This document shows positions 36,114 through 49,051 of a stretch of DNA of 64,000 bases, piece by piece. The notes under the pieces were generated by a model. It was not told the DNA's origin. It saw only the letters and a list, made by a program, of their open reading frames with translations, and ran no database searches. Each line of letters starts with the position of its first letter. The first letter of the stretch is position 1. The stretch is taken from NCBI GenBank assembly GCA_049724395.1, contig JAUGWO010000023.1:186001-250000 (forward strand), written 5' to 3'. This DNA is from Spongospora subterranea f. sp. subterranea. Lineage: Eukaryota > Endomyxa: Phytomyxea > Phytomyxea > Plasmodiophorida. The position numbers and the translations under genes were made by a program.

Positions 36114-37850
36114 ATGAGGCTTGATAGTATAAAGACTAAGATAATCCTAGGTATCTACACAGCAAACCGCTGAAATGCAACTTAATTTGACCCGCCATCA
36201 TGCGATCTAAAACAGCTCTACTCAACATGATTTAATTTCAGTGCTCAACGCTGAACCAATTGATGGCGAGTGTCATCTGTCGGGACTCGGGGCCGCTCTG
36301 CGCAGCCACCCACCGGACATCACTGTAGCACTGGCCGCCCCTGACGTCAGAAACGGTTCTGGACGCCGTCATTCGCAAATGTATAAAAGCGTCAGGAAAT
36401 CGTCATACGCGAACGTTCATGAACGACATAAAGTTCCTGGGACCACGTTCCTTGTTGACGCTTTCACATGGCAGTGCAACGGTACGTTTGCGTTTTTGAC
36501 CAGCGCGTTGATGATTCAATGACGTATCATTTGTAGAAACCTCACATTGGTTTTTAACTCATTTCCATAGCGACCATTATATGGGCCTAGATAAGTCTTT
36601 CAACAGCGGTACAATTTATTGTACAGCGTCGACATCTCGGCTCGCCCAATCGAAATTGCAGATTCCCAGATCCGTTATTCGTGATTTGCACTTCAACACT
36701 CGAGAAGTGATCGATGATGTTCTTGTGACAGCAATCGATGCGAACCACTGCCCTGGTAGCGCCATGCTCCTTTTCCAACATCGTGACGGGACCACAATCC
36801 TACACTGTGGCGATATGCGGTGGTCGTCGCGCATGAACTCTATCCAGTGTCTCGCTCCACCCGCCCAGATCGATTATCTTTATTTGGACACGACCTACTG
36901 TAATAAGAAGCACCAATTTCCAGATCAAGATATCGTCATCGACAGAATCGTCGAATATTGCCGCCCGCATTTTGCCGAGAACGACGTCATGTTTCTGTAC
37001 GTTATTTTTTTTGTTTTGATCATCTTTCTGAAACTTCCTCAGAATTGGAACTTATAGCATTGGTAAAGAGCGGATTCTCATTCGTCTGGCCAAAGAGTTC
37101 CGTTGTCGAATCCATGTTAGCCCCCAGAGGTACAAGGATATCTGCATGTACGGCCTGCCTTGCAATATTCCAGAGACGTTCACGACTGATGGTTCTGCTT
37201 CCCGCATTCATGTCGTGCCCTTGGGTGACATCAGTTATCAATCGCTGTCCCAACTCAGGGATCGCATGGCCGCCCATGGACCGCGTTTCAAACGGACCGT
37301 TGCCCTGCGACCAACCGGTTGGTCTCATTCGGCCACCCGGGATATATCCATCGCTCAACATGATAACATCACTATTGTGAATATTGCCTATAGTGAGCAT
37401 TCATCATTCACAGAACTACGATCATGTGTCGATTATCTTCGGCCGCTGAAAATCGTGCCGACCGTAAATGCCAAAACAGCTGAGGAGCGAAAGAAAATCC
37501 TAGATTGTTTCAACGAATTTCAAGATACGTCCAAAGATCGGTCCAAGATTTCTTCGTATTTCAAGAAGGCATCTCCCCCATCGGGAAGACCTTCTAAAAA
37601 ATCGGCAGCGCCGCGGTGGAGAGCAGTACCCGTGTTTCCGACTGATAAGCCATTCTCTTCCGCGATGCAGGGCCCGCACCCAGGAACCATTCAGAGCTAT
37701 TTTCCCCCGCACGCCGCCAAACAAGAAGAACTTTCATTTGACCTGGAATCTGTCGACATCGCCGAACAACATCGGTTCATGGCTGAAATTACACTCAAAC
37801 GCAAACGTCAACCGGAGAACGGGGAGTTTGAAGGGTTTCCAATCAGATAA
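36114..37850 (+). CDS. PSO2: SNM1/PSO2 DNA interstrand-crosslink repair nuclease (MBL/β-CASP)
   Basis: A 5'-exonuclease that trims DNA at unhooked crosslinks. Exons 36114-36150, 36242-36481, 36537-36996 and 37043-37850 join in phase to 514 residues; the first exon (MRLDSIKTKIILV) is inferred from a 91-nt intron and is the least certain part. KVPGTTFLVDAFTWQC opens the metallo-β-lactamase fold. Metal ligands are THFHSDHY, DANHCPGSAMLLFQ and HCGDMRW. β-CASP features are YLDTTYCNKKHQFP, IGTYSIGKERILIRLAKEF and a histidine in IAYSEHSSFTEL. After the catalytic core comes a basic tail with two similar motifs, SKISSYFKK and GTIQSYFPP, resembling PCNA-binding PIP boxes without the usual Gln. No UBZ finger is visible in this protein. 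Confidence 0.93.
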
Positions 37851-38262
37851 AAACATTCCAATTTCAACACACAGTCTGCAGAAACTGAAATACATGAGGC
37901 ACATCTTCCGGGAGCGAGGCCGAGTGAGAAAATCTGGAATGTTGCACTGGAAGGAACTGGAAAGCCCCGTATTGTACCGGACCGGGACAGACAGACGTCC
38001 CGTGACGTATACTCGCGGATACAGCCACTGACCGGCCTGGCCGTTCGGGTAGGCCATCGGCACTGCAGCTTGGATAACAATCGGGGCCGCCCCGGCTTAT
38101 CGACAGATAAAAACAGTGAATCTTGGGCCCCAGGGCTGGACTTGGTTGTGGGTCCGTTTTCCTGTTGTGGCTTCCGTCATTGGGTTCGCGTTTGACGGGT
38201 TTCTGTGAAGATCAACCCCGTCTTGACCGTATTCCAACGGATTCGATCATCACATTCTGCAA

Positions 38263-39850
38263 ATGTCGGCGGCAACAACGGTTGATACGGGACCGTCCCC
38301 GCGGCTGCAACGAACCCGGTCGCTGCTGATCGACCCCGTCGCCGAGGAAGCCATCGATGCGTCACTCTGCAGCCCTCATGGTGTCCATATCGTTGTCGTC
38401 GTCTGCGGGATCCAGCCCCAGGCCCGTAAAGTTGCATGCAAGTTGGTCCGATACCTGACGTGGATCGGCCATCGTTCATGTCTCTTCACGACCGCCACGA
38501 CTCTGTCGTCATGCACGCCGTCCTCCTGCGATATGCAACACCGCGATCGTCGTGCCGCTTTCAACGCCTGCATTGACTACACCAATCAGGGCGGGATATC
38601 GGTTCTTGACGCCGACGATGTTGGTCCTGAGGATGTCGCCCCGTTCCAGTCCAATGCGCGACGCGTCCAGTTGATATGGTGCCTTGTCGGCAGCGAGTTG
38701 CAATTATCTCTGGACAAAAACGCCGCCTGGATCAGATTAGTTTATGATCCTGAATTCTCAGTCACGCGCAGTTCGGTTCGAGGTTTGTTCCCAGGGAAAG
38801 TTTCGCCAAATGGGTCGCGAAGTAACCGAAATTCACGACAGGGAATGTGGCCAGGATAGTGTTCCGATATCTGGCACACCTGGCACTGCACGAGCGGCCG
38901 TTGATGGCGTCCAGACATGGCGAGAGCGCTGATAACCTGCAAGGATATATCGGGGGTGACTCCCGACTCACAGATCGAGGAAATCATTTCGCCGTTGCCT
39001 TGGGGCGTTTCGTTGACGACCGCCAGATGAATGGATTACAAGGTCTTGCTACTCGGAAAGCGATTTTCCGTTCCGGGATTGATTTAGTTTGAGCAGTTTG
39101 GACGAGTAATTTGCAGAGGACAGTGATGACGGCGGCGTTCATCACGTCTGCCGTCACCAAGAGGACATGGGAGTGTCTGCAGGAGATCGATGCCGGGGTG
39201 TTCACCGGGCTAACATACGAGGAGATCGAGCGGACAGATCCAGTGTCGTTCAACGCTCGCAAAAGGGACAAGCTCAGGTACCAGTACCCGGAGGGCGAAA
39301 GCTACGTTGATGTTATTGAGCGCCTGGATCCGATCGTGCTTGAGGTGGAACGGGCCAATTACCCTATTGTTATCATATCGCATAAAGCCGTTCTCAGGTA
39401 CGATATATATTAGGGCCCCAATTCATTCGTATCAATAGGGAAAAACATCGTTTTTCTTGCTCGTTTTCGTTGTTGGCTGTATTATTTTCCAGTACTGGTA
39501 ATGCGTTTCCTGTTAATGTGGATTTCGCCTAGGTGCTTGCTTGGCTATTTCTTGAACAGTCATCGAACTGTCATTCCTGACATGACATTTCCATCCCATT
39601 CAGGTTGACCCGCTACATATATTGTTTAATTCCATGCCATTCAATACTAACGATGATTTTCGTAGTTGTTTCTGTTAGGACGGGGTCGAGAGGTATTATC
39701 GTTGATACATATGAGATGGGAATCGCTCATGTCGAGAATCAACCTAAACCCGCTGCCGTCTCGCAGAATAAGTCGCCATTCGAGGAAGAGTTTGGCGCTG
39801 ATGATGGCGACAGTCAAATAGAGGCGTTTTCGAAAATCGACCTATCATAA
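38263..39850 (+). CDS. PFK-2/FBPase-2 family enzyme with degraded kinase P-loop
   Basis: The family sets fructose-2,6-bisphosphate, the main activator of glycolysis. Exons 38263-38782, 38842-39042, 39094-39397, 39533-39603 and 39666-39850 join in phase to 426 residues. The N-terminal kinase half keeps the fold (KLVRYLTWIGH; GGISVLDADD), but the P-loop, normally GLPARGKT, reads GIQPQARKV, lacking the GK[ST]. The C-terminal phosphatase half is intact: ASRHGESADNLQGYIGG with LTDRG, VWTSNLQRT, EIDAGVFTGLTYEEIE, YPEGESYVDVIERLDP and VIISHKAVLRCLLGYF. This predicts a fructose-2,6-bisphosphatase without kinase activity. The tail is acidic (FEEEFGADDGDSQ). Intron lengths are 51-135 nt. Confidence 0.92.
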
Positions 39851-39900
39851 TATGTAAATGTAATATAGATAGATGTATTATGAGATATTGGATATGATGG

Positions 39901-41308
39901 CTAAGCATGCAGCTCCACCAGTGACGATGGCGGGAAAGGTGGTGGCGCTAGGAAATACACGGGTAGGTATCGATCGGTTGATCTGATCTCCGATACCAAG
40001 ATTACCATGTTCATTCCAACCGAATGCCCATAACGACCCGTTATTGATGCTGAAACACAGGGAGTGTTCTGATCCACAGTAAATTGAGGAGATAGGGGTT
40101 GGTAGATTGACATCGTGAGGAATGTGGTGATGATCCCAGGATCCATCACCCTGCTGTCCGAAATCTGATCAGACACATGACTATGTTGAACGCGATATAC
40201 ATTGATGATTGATGCACCTCCTCTGCCCCATGATAAAACATGACCCGAGGCAGATAATGCCAGGCAATGCGACCACCCGCATTGCAAACTGATTGAGCTC
40301 ATTGCTGTTTCAATCGGCCCCCACTTTGAGCTATATTTGTCGTCGACATGGCGTCCAAGCTGCCCGAATCCGTTGCTACCAGCCGTTAAGATTTCGCCAC
40401 TATCTGTAGCATATCAGCATTGAAAAACACTAGATATATTGTGATTTTTAACTTACTGGCGAGGACGGCGGTATGCCGTAATCCACAAGCAATACCGATT
40501 GCGAATCTTAGAAATGAATCAGAACGTACGGCACGTTCCAGTGGCTGTTTAGACGATGGTTGGCCAAGCTGCCCACTAATGCGGTTTGCTATTAGAACCA
40601 TGTGTGACCAACAGGATGGACATTACAATTTGTTGTTTCCCCATAGCCATACCGACCCATCACGATTGATAATCGCCGAGTGCTGATAGCCACACGATAT
40701 AAAGGTGAATCGCTGCTCGGGTTGGACAGTGATATATCCCGGCTCGTGGGATGGCGTCAGGTCGACAGGACGACCAACCATTGATTTATGGCCGAAAGAC
40801 ACAACGCCACCGTCATCTGGAACCAACCAGTTCAGGAATCAGGTGTGAATCTGATTTTGGGGCAATTAACTGAGTAATAGGAGCGAATGACGCCATCCGC
40901 ATGCCACCTGGATAACAGGTTTGGGCAGGACGACAGGACTCGGGATTGAAATGATATCTGATGGTATTTGGCCACATTGTCCATGTGTGTTATCCCCCCA
41001 ACATGATACATCATCATCTATATTGAACACCATTACAATTATACCCATCGCGTCCACAAACTTTACATTTCTACAACGAAAAACGGTTGCAACGAATCTA
41101 AAGGAAAACGGAATTGTTTTTGCAATGATGGGCTGTGGTCGACTACCGAACCTTGAGCGACTATACAATGGCATCCACCACATGATATACTGGTGAATGA
41201 TGAGGGAATCTGATTCGGGATCATGGCTACAGGTACGTAATAATCATCAAAATCCTTATGGACCAGGCATCCGCCCCCACCCGACCCCCAGCTATACCAA
41301 CCCGCCAT
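39901..41308 (-). CDS. RCC1-type β-propeller protein
   Basis: RCC1 repeats form a seven-bladed propeller used by Ran exchange factors and many other regulators. The start at 41308 gives MAGWYSWGSGGGG. Blades are recognisable by W-G...L-G and C-G...H: SFTSISCGGCHCIVA; DDVSCWGDNTHGQCG, then QVACGWRHSLLLL; FISCGYQHSAIINRDGSVWL with WGNN; GQLGQPSSKQ with GIACGLRHTAVLA; GSNGFGQLGRH with SLQCGWSHCLALSASGHVLS and WGRGG. The gene is split by several short introns; the last exon ends SSLVELHA. There are no additional domains and no acidic Ran-specific segment I can point to, so Ran-GEF function is not implied. Confidence 0.85.
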
Positions 41309-42297
41309 CTTTACAATTGCCCGCCCGATTCCCGTCAATGCCCGTCATTGCTTTGTCGCCATTGGTCGACACTCCGGACTTTGTGGTCCTTATTCACGAC
41401 TTCGGAAATGATTCTTTTGGGTTTCCAGATCTTATTGATCATGGCGCGGCTGGGCTATATTCAGTATTACGAGGGTTAGGGGACCGCCATGGAAGGAAGT
41501 AAAAAAGTTGAGAATGGTGAAGGGTTGTCATATGTGCTCATTGGCGAATCAATCATGAATGATACGCCTGGATTATGTCGTCTACACTAACGGTGCACTT
41601 CAATCAGTACATGCTGCACCAAATCTTGCCGTGATTATTGCAGTGATTTCCGTGAAGTGTTCGTGTACAGAATGTGGCGGATGAATGAGAGGTCGGATGG
41701 CGATACGTTTATCTTGACCGACACCAACTGGATTGCTTCATAAAAAAAGGAACAGTTCCAAATGCAGTTTCTTCAAATGTTCGATGCCGCTTGGGCTATA
41801 AAAATTGTTGCTGTCGAGCGATCGGATCTAACTCTCGCAAAAGCGATTGGCCTAGGGCTATGATGAACAATTATCCGGTTCGCCTCATGCAGCCGGATTA
41901 GACATGCGATGTTCCAGCTATCAGAAACGGCGAAGATAAATCCGAACGTCATCACATCAAAATGCAAAAATCAATTTATTAAAGAACGAATCTTACCCTT
42001 TCTCGGAACGCATTCAGAGAAACACCTGCCAGTCAATTTTGTCGATCTCGTTTTCGCCAGCCGGTCAATGTGAGGGTTTGCGCCAACCTGTGTACAGATA
42101 GGGACTGCAGCTAAGTGATATGTAATAGGTTGCGCCCTACTGGATGGGTGTTACCATTCAGGTGTTGAAATAGCGTTTCCCAAACAGGATCCCCATTTTA
42201 TACAGATCGTCCTATTGCATTCTGACAGCGGGAGCTGGTGAATGTGGCGCTAAATACCGATATCGAAGCCCATCGGCATCAATTACCATACTAGGGT
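41309..42297. other. Intergenic, upstream of divergent RCC1 and SCYL genes
   Basis: A divergent promoter region of about 1 kb. Open frames here are short and antisense-like with no recognisable domain. No repeats or RNA genes were seen. Confidence 0.45.
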
Positions 42298-45200
42298 ATG
42301 GGAGCTGCTGCCTCGTCATTCCCCTTCCGGGTCGGCGAGCAACGTCGTGCGGGGACCCGATGGACTCTATACGATGGGCAAAGGAAGGTCAGACTCGTTA
42401 ATGCTCGTTGCCTGGTTTGGGACATTGTTATTGGCGTTTGCTTTTTTCAATTCGCTGTTTCAGTATATACCTTCATGATCCAAGAGCCATTTGGAAAATT
42501 GGTTCTGACTGGCTCATAGTCTGATAATGAAGACGTTTCCATTTTGGTTTTCACCAAAAATGGTGCGCATCCTGAAAGTCTACACAGCGCCAAACATTAT
42601 GAAAAGAAGCTGAAAACGCTTCGCCATCCTCATATTCTCAAGTTTATTGACTCATTGGAGGTATTTGGCATGGAGACGTGCTAGATAATCTTCACTTAAT
42701 AGTATTGTCAAGGTGCCGGAATCCATATATATCGTATGCGAGCGCGTCTCTCCTCTTATCATCAGCTCTGATCGGGCCAATGTTGATTCCAAAATTCTCC
42801 CTCTCGGTGTGTATCAAGTCGCTGTAAGTTGATTGCTTGTGAGCCGGTGTTTCCGAGCTGATTTTCTGTCAAAGTCGGCTATCAACTTTCTGAATACCGA
42901 TTGCAAAATGTCCCATTGCGCCGTATCACCAGAGGCCATTTTCATCAGTAAATCTGGCGATTGGAAACTTGGTGGGATGGACCGAATCTGCGACGCATCC
43001 GAGCTAGCAGTCTCCGATTGGAGCCGTCACTCTTTTTATATTCCGTCGATGTATGCGTCACCCGACATGAGCGAATGTACTCATGTTGGTTTCCGAAATG
43101 TTCCCCTTCACGCCCTCGGTTCGTTGTCCGTGTGTATTTCGCAAAAGCTGATGAATACGTTAGATTCTTGGTGTTTCGGATGTCTGATTTATGAAATATA
43201 TAACGGGTCGCTATCTCGTCGAGATCAGCTAAAGAATACAGGAAATATCCCAAATTCGTTGATTCCTTATTATCAAAGGTTATTCGGAAAATATCGATGC
43301 CTTTCTTTTTACTCAAATATTCAGGCTTCTGGCCAAAGGTTCTTCGAATCGCATAACCTCTGGGCAATTGCTCTCATCGAAGTATTTTGAATGTGATATA
43401 ATCCAGACTGTGGAATTTCTTGACCATTTGGCCTTGAAAAACAACGCAGAAAAAGAGGTATTTTTCAGAGGTATCCAAGATAAACTGGGAAGCTTAGGAG
43501 ATGTTTGTTCTTAAAGACTCACCATTTTTGCGCATATGAATAACATTCCGTTTCCTTAGTCCCTCTCAAGGTATCGTGTTCTGCCATGCCTTGTCCAGGC
43601 GCTCGAATACGGATCTGTTGCAGATTCAGCCGCGCGAGTGCTGAACGCGATGCTTCATATTGGAGCAAAGCTGTCTACAGAAGAATTCAAATTGATGGTC
43701 CAACCGTGTCTTCTCAAGCTATTTGCATGCAATGATCGGGCGATTCGGGCTGGTTTGCTCAAGGTTCGTATCATATAACGCCTTTTTGTGTTAGTTTGTG
43801 ACCATGTCTTTGCAGAATGTTTCAGAATATATAATCCATTTATCGGATACGGTGGTAAACGACACCGTCTGGCCTCAAGTGGTTACTGGATTCACCGACA
43901 CAGAACCGCGTCTTCGCGAAGCAACGATAAAATCTTTATTATCCTTTCTCCCGAAGTTGAAAGATAAAACCATTCAAGTATCTGCTTATCCAATGATTAG
44001 TCGAATGCAACGGGATCCAGTTCCTGGTATTCGAACTAATACGGTTATTGCTCTCGGTAAAGTTGCGAAGTTTCTATCGCCTACGACTCAAAGCAAAATT
44101 CTTCTACCCTCTTTCTCCCTAGCGCTTAGGTATTCTTATACTGATCAGCATTAACTCGTCGTGCTAATGTGCTCCGCTTGACGGCCAGGGACCCTTTCAT
44201 TCCCTCGAGGCAGTCTGCACTAGCAGCTCTTCAGGCAACTTGTTTATTATATTCACCAGAACAAATAGCAAAGTCAGTGCTGCACTCCGTTTGCCAGCAT
44301 CTTGTGGACCCTTCTAAACAGGTTTGTACCAGTATAGATTTTTGCGTCTAGTAATGGCTCTCTATTTCAGGTCAGAGATCAAGCATTTATCACGGTTCGA
44401 GCGCTAGTCGATAGAGTGGAAACTGCTACGCTGTCATTGCCTGACCAAAAACAAGAAGAGAACCTTACAGCTGCAGAAAATTCAAGGTCAAACAGCTCTG
44501 GTACATTTTTTGGAACAGTTGTACTTTTAGTTTGATGAATTCAAATTCTGTGATAGTAGTTCCAACGGATCTAGCTGGCGCTAGCGCTTTGGCTGGTAAA
44601 CTCACAGGTTGGGCCGTGAGCTCGATCAGCAAGAAACTTTTGGGATGGTGGCAGTTCTGCAGAAAGAAATTCCAAAAACACTATTAGAACCGGAACGGAC
44701 AATGCGAATTGGTTTGATTCATGATTTACCATAACTTCATTGCGTTAACTGCATAATGTTAGGAATCCTCCTGTTTTACCCAAGGAGGGACCAGGTCCAG
44801 CTTCGACTCCTCGCGCAGCAGAAGCCAATGTTTCGTCATTCGTCAGTGTAAGAAATTTAAGGATGATCCATTTTTTTTTTCAATTTTCACAGCCAAAGAA
44901 TCCATCAATCCCAGGCAACCTAACACTTGCCAATATTCGGCCATTTCAGGATGATCAAGATGATTTGGCTCCATATTCCATTCCTGGTGATGAGACGGAC
45001 CTAAATGGACACAATATCAATCTAGAAGACGATTTCTTCGCAAACCCTGACCTCTCAACCGCTGATGATATTTTGAGTCAGTTCAATTTATCAGTTTCTA
45101 CCCCATCCGTTCCGGTCTCTGGCAACGCCTCTGGCTTTGACGAGTCGTTTATAGATTGGATGGACAATGCATCCAAAATCCCAACAATTCCTCTTCCAAA

Positions 45201-45436
45201 TGTAAGTCTGCAACTTTCGATACTTCTATTGTGTTTATTTACCGCTTTAGAGTTCATCCTTAAATCCAACCGCAAAAACCACTCTTGCGACGCCAACACG
45301 CCCAATTTTATCATCAGCGAAAGGTGCCGCTCCAGTCAAACCCGTACCACAACCGCTTAGGCCCACAGGCTGGGGAAATGTTGGCAAGTCTAATACGCAA
45401 AGCACATTTAACGACGATTTTTTTAACAATTGGTAA
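42298..45436 (+). CDS. SCY1-like pseudokinase (SCYL1 family)
   Basis: SCYL1 proteins combine an inactive kinase domain with HEAT repeats and work in COPI/Golgi trafficking and tRNA export. The start MGAAASSFPFRVGEQ is the family's N-terminus. Exons I could fix: 42298-42387, 42520-42660, 42713-42823, 42875-43118, 43164-43278, 43325-43502, 43560-43763, 43816-44129, 44189-44321, then 44371 onward with several more. The kinase part lacks catalytic residues: SHCAVSPEAIFISKSGDWKL replaces HRD and DFG. LDSWCFGCLIYEIYNGSLS and SSNRITSGQLLSSKYFECDI follow. HEAT repeats start at FLDHLALKNNAEKEVFFRGI and RYRVLPCLVQALEYGS. The C-terminal tail is acidic (LEDDFFANPD) and ends FNDDFFNNW; acidic/Trp tails can bind coat proteins, but the family's RKLD-type ending is absent. 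Confidence 0.92.
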
Positions 45437-45581
45437 ATAATTTATTCACTATAGCAACATTGCACTGTATTTTTTATTGTCGATCAATGCGACAGAAATC
45501 TGGAATTGTCTTGATCAAAAATTTGATAATGCTGGGTCCTCTTTATTTGCGATAGCGAATATGGCGAGATAAAAGGCGAAT

Positions 45582-48500
45582 TCAGTGTTTGACAAAGATG
45601 AACAAACGTAACCCCACTACGGGAGATGAGGACGCAAGAAACCGATCATGGTTACATTGGTTAATGGCTAATTGCGCAAAAGGAGCTGGGTCCAGAGATA
45701 AACTTGAAAAAAGAGTTGGCACATCGAAATTAGTGATTAACCTCGCCCCTGATTGCATTCGGAGTATGAAATTACACAACCGGCGATGCATCGATGGATT
45801 CAGATTTATGTACAGAAGAACAATATCGGATTTGATTCCATCTTCACAATCGAACAGATCCCCACACCGGAGATCTAATATGGATTGCTGCGCGGACGAT
45901 AGAACAAACTCTTTTTTATCATTCAGGAGAACTTCACAGGAGGGAAGAGTGGACGCGGAAAGTGTCGCTTTCGCAAAGCGTGATTCCGCGGCCTACAGAA
46001 GTGTGAGCATATTGCCACCACGCAATACATGTAACCTGACCTCAACTCCGATGCATTTTTTTAGTGATGTTGAGCACGAAAACACTTGTAAAATAGCTTG
46101 GCCGAAACCCATACCCAAGTCAGCGAATGTCGTTGCAGATTTGACATGAGCGTGTTCAAAATCGATAGCGCGCAAGATGCCAACTGGCAATAACTCGTCC
46201 AGACTCATATCAATTCGACGTCTGCGTGAAAACTCCATATCCATCTTTGAAAGACTAGTGTTGGCACTGCGAGCAACTTCACATCCCAAACTTCGAATGG
46301 GAATAACCGTGAACAGCACAAGTTCCCAAACCTCGAGAATTCTCCGGAAAAAGTGGGAAAGATGACAGGGACTCGCGCTTTTGGCAGCATTCAAAAACTG
46401 GAGCACAGTTAGCACTGGAAAAGCCAAATCAGATGGAAGTTCAGCGTCTCTAATAGCTCGTTGCCAGATGGGGTAATGAGCCCCCCATAATACGTTCCAG
46501 TCTCTCATTGAGGAAAAAGCCCCGAAGTCTTCCATCATCTTTTTGAGCGATTCGATGTCAAGACTCATTACAATCCGTGTTTCGGTAGAGTACTTACCAT
46601 CGCAAACCGTATTTTGTAAAAGACTTGCAATGCACGATGACACCGCGATCAACGGAGAAAACGGAGAGGCGTCTTTTTTCAGATAGATGCGACAGATATC
46701 TCTGATCCGGTTCCATTCCGGATTGAGAGCAATGTCAGGTAAGCATCTATCGAACGCCAGCAGATAGTCTTCGAATCGAGAATTCTCCACTTCAACGCGA
46801 ATGTCTTGTTTGAGATTCGCTTTTAAAATGTCCAAACACGGAACCAAATCGTGGTTATTAGTTTGATAAGAAACCAGACGTTTCCAGTTTTCCCGGTCGA
46901 TATCCCAGGAATCAAACATTGCCGAGCATTCGATGTGATCTTCAAGTGACATCATGATTTCTCGTAAGCACCGTACATGGTTAGAAGCATGCCATAACCT
47001 AACATTGCGAAATCCAGAACGCCACTTTAACCTTTCCTGAATCTCTGCTCCAAAAATCCCGTCAGGAAGATCCATGTCGAACGATATCAAACAGGCGCTC
47101 AATAAGAACGAATTGAATGCCGCGTTTAATGCTGCAACCCATCCTTCAGTTAGGTGCGATTCGGACGGAGACATGATCATGCTAGCGGCTTGATAAACGA
47201 GAAACACCACATGTAAAGAGGTACGACTTGCTGACAACGAGGTGAAGAAACTGGAATGACCTGTATTATCTAGCTGGACCCTTTCTCTGAATTCCGGTGC
47301 CCAATGGATGCGCCGAATTGCTGCAAAAAGGTGACCTACATGACGCTTGATAATGGCAATGCGACCCGGTTCATCTGACGTTGCGATTGAGGTCAATGCA
47401 GAGCGCCAACGAGGGCGATCAAAAACAATATCTTCCGATAAATGTTTTTCCAGATCAAGAAGGCACAACGCGAGAGTAGATGGTGTGAAAGAAGAATGCA
47501 CCAAAACACCCCATTGCAATCGGAAATCAAGCCAGGCAGACGATGTTGCTTGGTGCTCCATAACAGTTTCAAGATCGACTAGTAATTCCGCCAGAGCGTA
47601 GCTGTATTTGGATTCGCTAACTTGGCGCAACCAGTTGTGGATGCGACGATCATGAAAGTGAGGAATTACGAACTCTTTGGGAAGCGATTTTGCCAGTTCA
47701 ATTACGCTGTTGCGGATGGTGACGAAGTCTTCAGACGTTGATTCGTCACGGGCTATGGCAAAGAGCGGGAATGACCAGAATCCAAATCTATGAAGCCATG
47801 CCATTATCACTGCTTGAGTTCGAATATGACTTTCTAGTTCCAGCAACGCGATTGCCAAAACCCTCGTTGTTTTTGCATTTCCAATTTTATGCTTCCAGAC
47901 CATACTAAAGGAAGGCCATTGCACAGTTAAAAGATGCAACTTCAATAGTTTTGCCTCAAAATCGGAAATAAGATCCGCGACAGATTTGACAGTTAACTCT
48001 GGGGGTATGAATAAATCAAACGCATGGCACAAATTGGCGTTCAACTGCTGCAGCCCGGCTAAAATCAATATCAACTGCGCATTCGAATTGTCAAGAATCA
48101 AACCCATAACGCTATGAAGCCATGCAACACGTTCGTCGAACCAAATTTTGTCTGTTTGACAATCGGGCCAGACACCATCGATCGCCATCGCGTATGCAGC
48201 CAATTCCCCGATATCGAGCTGTTTATGGCCAAAGACCTTGTTAATCCAATCATTGGCTCCATAGGTTGACGACAGTTGCTCGACAAAGGAATGTAGAATC
48301 GCTGATAGATCTTCAACACTAATGTCTAACGCAAAAGGATGTTTCGTCATAAGCCAGACGATTGACGACACCCTAACAAGTGAGTTAGGTAGAAATTTCG
48401 ATAATCTAACGTTTAAAACATGATAGAGCAACTGATCTTCAGAAGGAGAGCGACGTTGTGTAGCAATCGCTTGATGGAGGTCACGATAATTGATCATATC

Positions 48501-49014
48501 AATGACCACTGCAGATGATGGAAGGGCGTTGGTAATTATTTGTTGAAATCGCACTTGACGATCTTCATCAGAACGAGCAGCAATTAAAGTCAGCAGCCTC
48601 GAAAATACGCTATTAGCTGTGAAAACACGTTCATGAAAAATGTTGCATGCGGTTCCAAGTTGGTTGAGGCACGATATGATCAATAAATTGTCATCCGATC
48701 GTTGCAATACGGCATCAAACGTTTTCGAAACTTGTTCACATAACTCCGAATCGGCATCTTCCAGACGATCAAAATCCTCACGAAGAAGTAAACGGCACCC
48801 TAGAAAAAAAACAGTCGGATTCGCACGGCATTATATCCTCGAAGTTACCAATAGCCCCAGAAATATTTGCTATCATCAGCCTTTGAAGGGCTGGCATGAT
48901 CTGAATTGTCTCTGCGGCGATACAGCATTGATTCCAGATTTGGTCAAGCTCCTGAATCATCAGCAGGTGAGTATAACAGTATGACTGTGGCGTTTGCAGC
49001 ATCGAACAGAACAA
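45582..49014 (-). CDS. DOT1-like SAM methyltransferase with repeated W/L-E helical modules
   Basis: Exons 49014-48849, 48799-46041 and 45992-45582 (introns 49 and 48 nt) join in phase to about 1,111 residues; the start could instead be an internal Met. The last 200 residues have a class I methyltransferase core arranged as in DOT1 (histone H3K79 methylase): SLDELLPVGILRAIDF, FADLGMGFGQAILQVFSC (SAM motif I, compare DLGSGVGQ), CIGVEAAESRF, SDIVLLYINLN at the NNFAF position, and ILRMQSGARLITNFDV. The 900 residues upstream are helical, with at least four copies of a module 'L..LLxLExxh ... W...R..W' (LAIALLELESHI, LAELLVDLETVM, LALCLLDLEKHL, LREIMMSLEDHI), resembling WHIM/WSD segments of chromatin-remodeller subunits. 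The methylase call is good. The H3K79 target is inference, and the architecture is unknown to me. Confidence 0.75.
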
Positions 49015-49051
49015 TGTGTTTTTTTTTAATTAACTAGAAAATTGCATTACA

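Noticed and set aside
39043-39093. Frame break in the phosphatase half of PFKFB
   Set aside because: A 51-nt intron joins the blocks in phase (…LQ-AVWTSNLQRT).
42298-42519. 73-codon ORF read as a separate small membrane protein
   Set aside because: It is the first SCYL exon running into its 132-nt intron.
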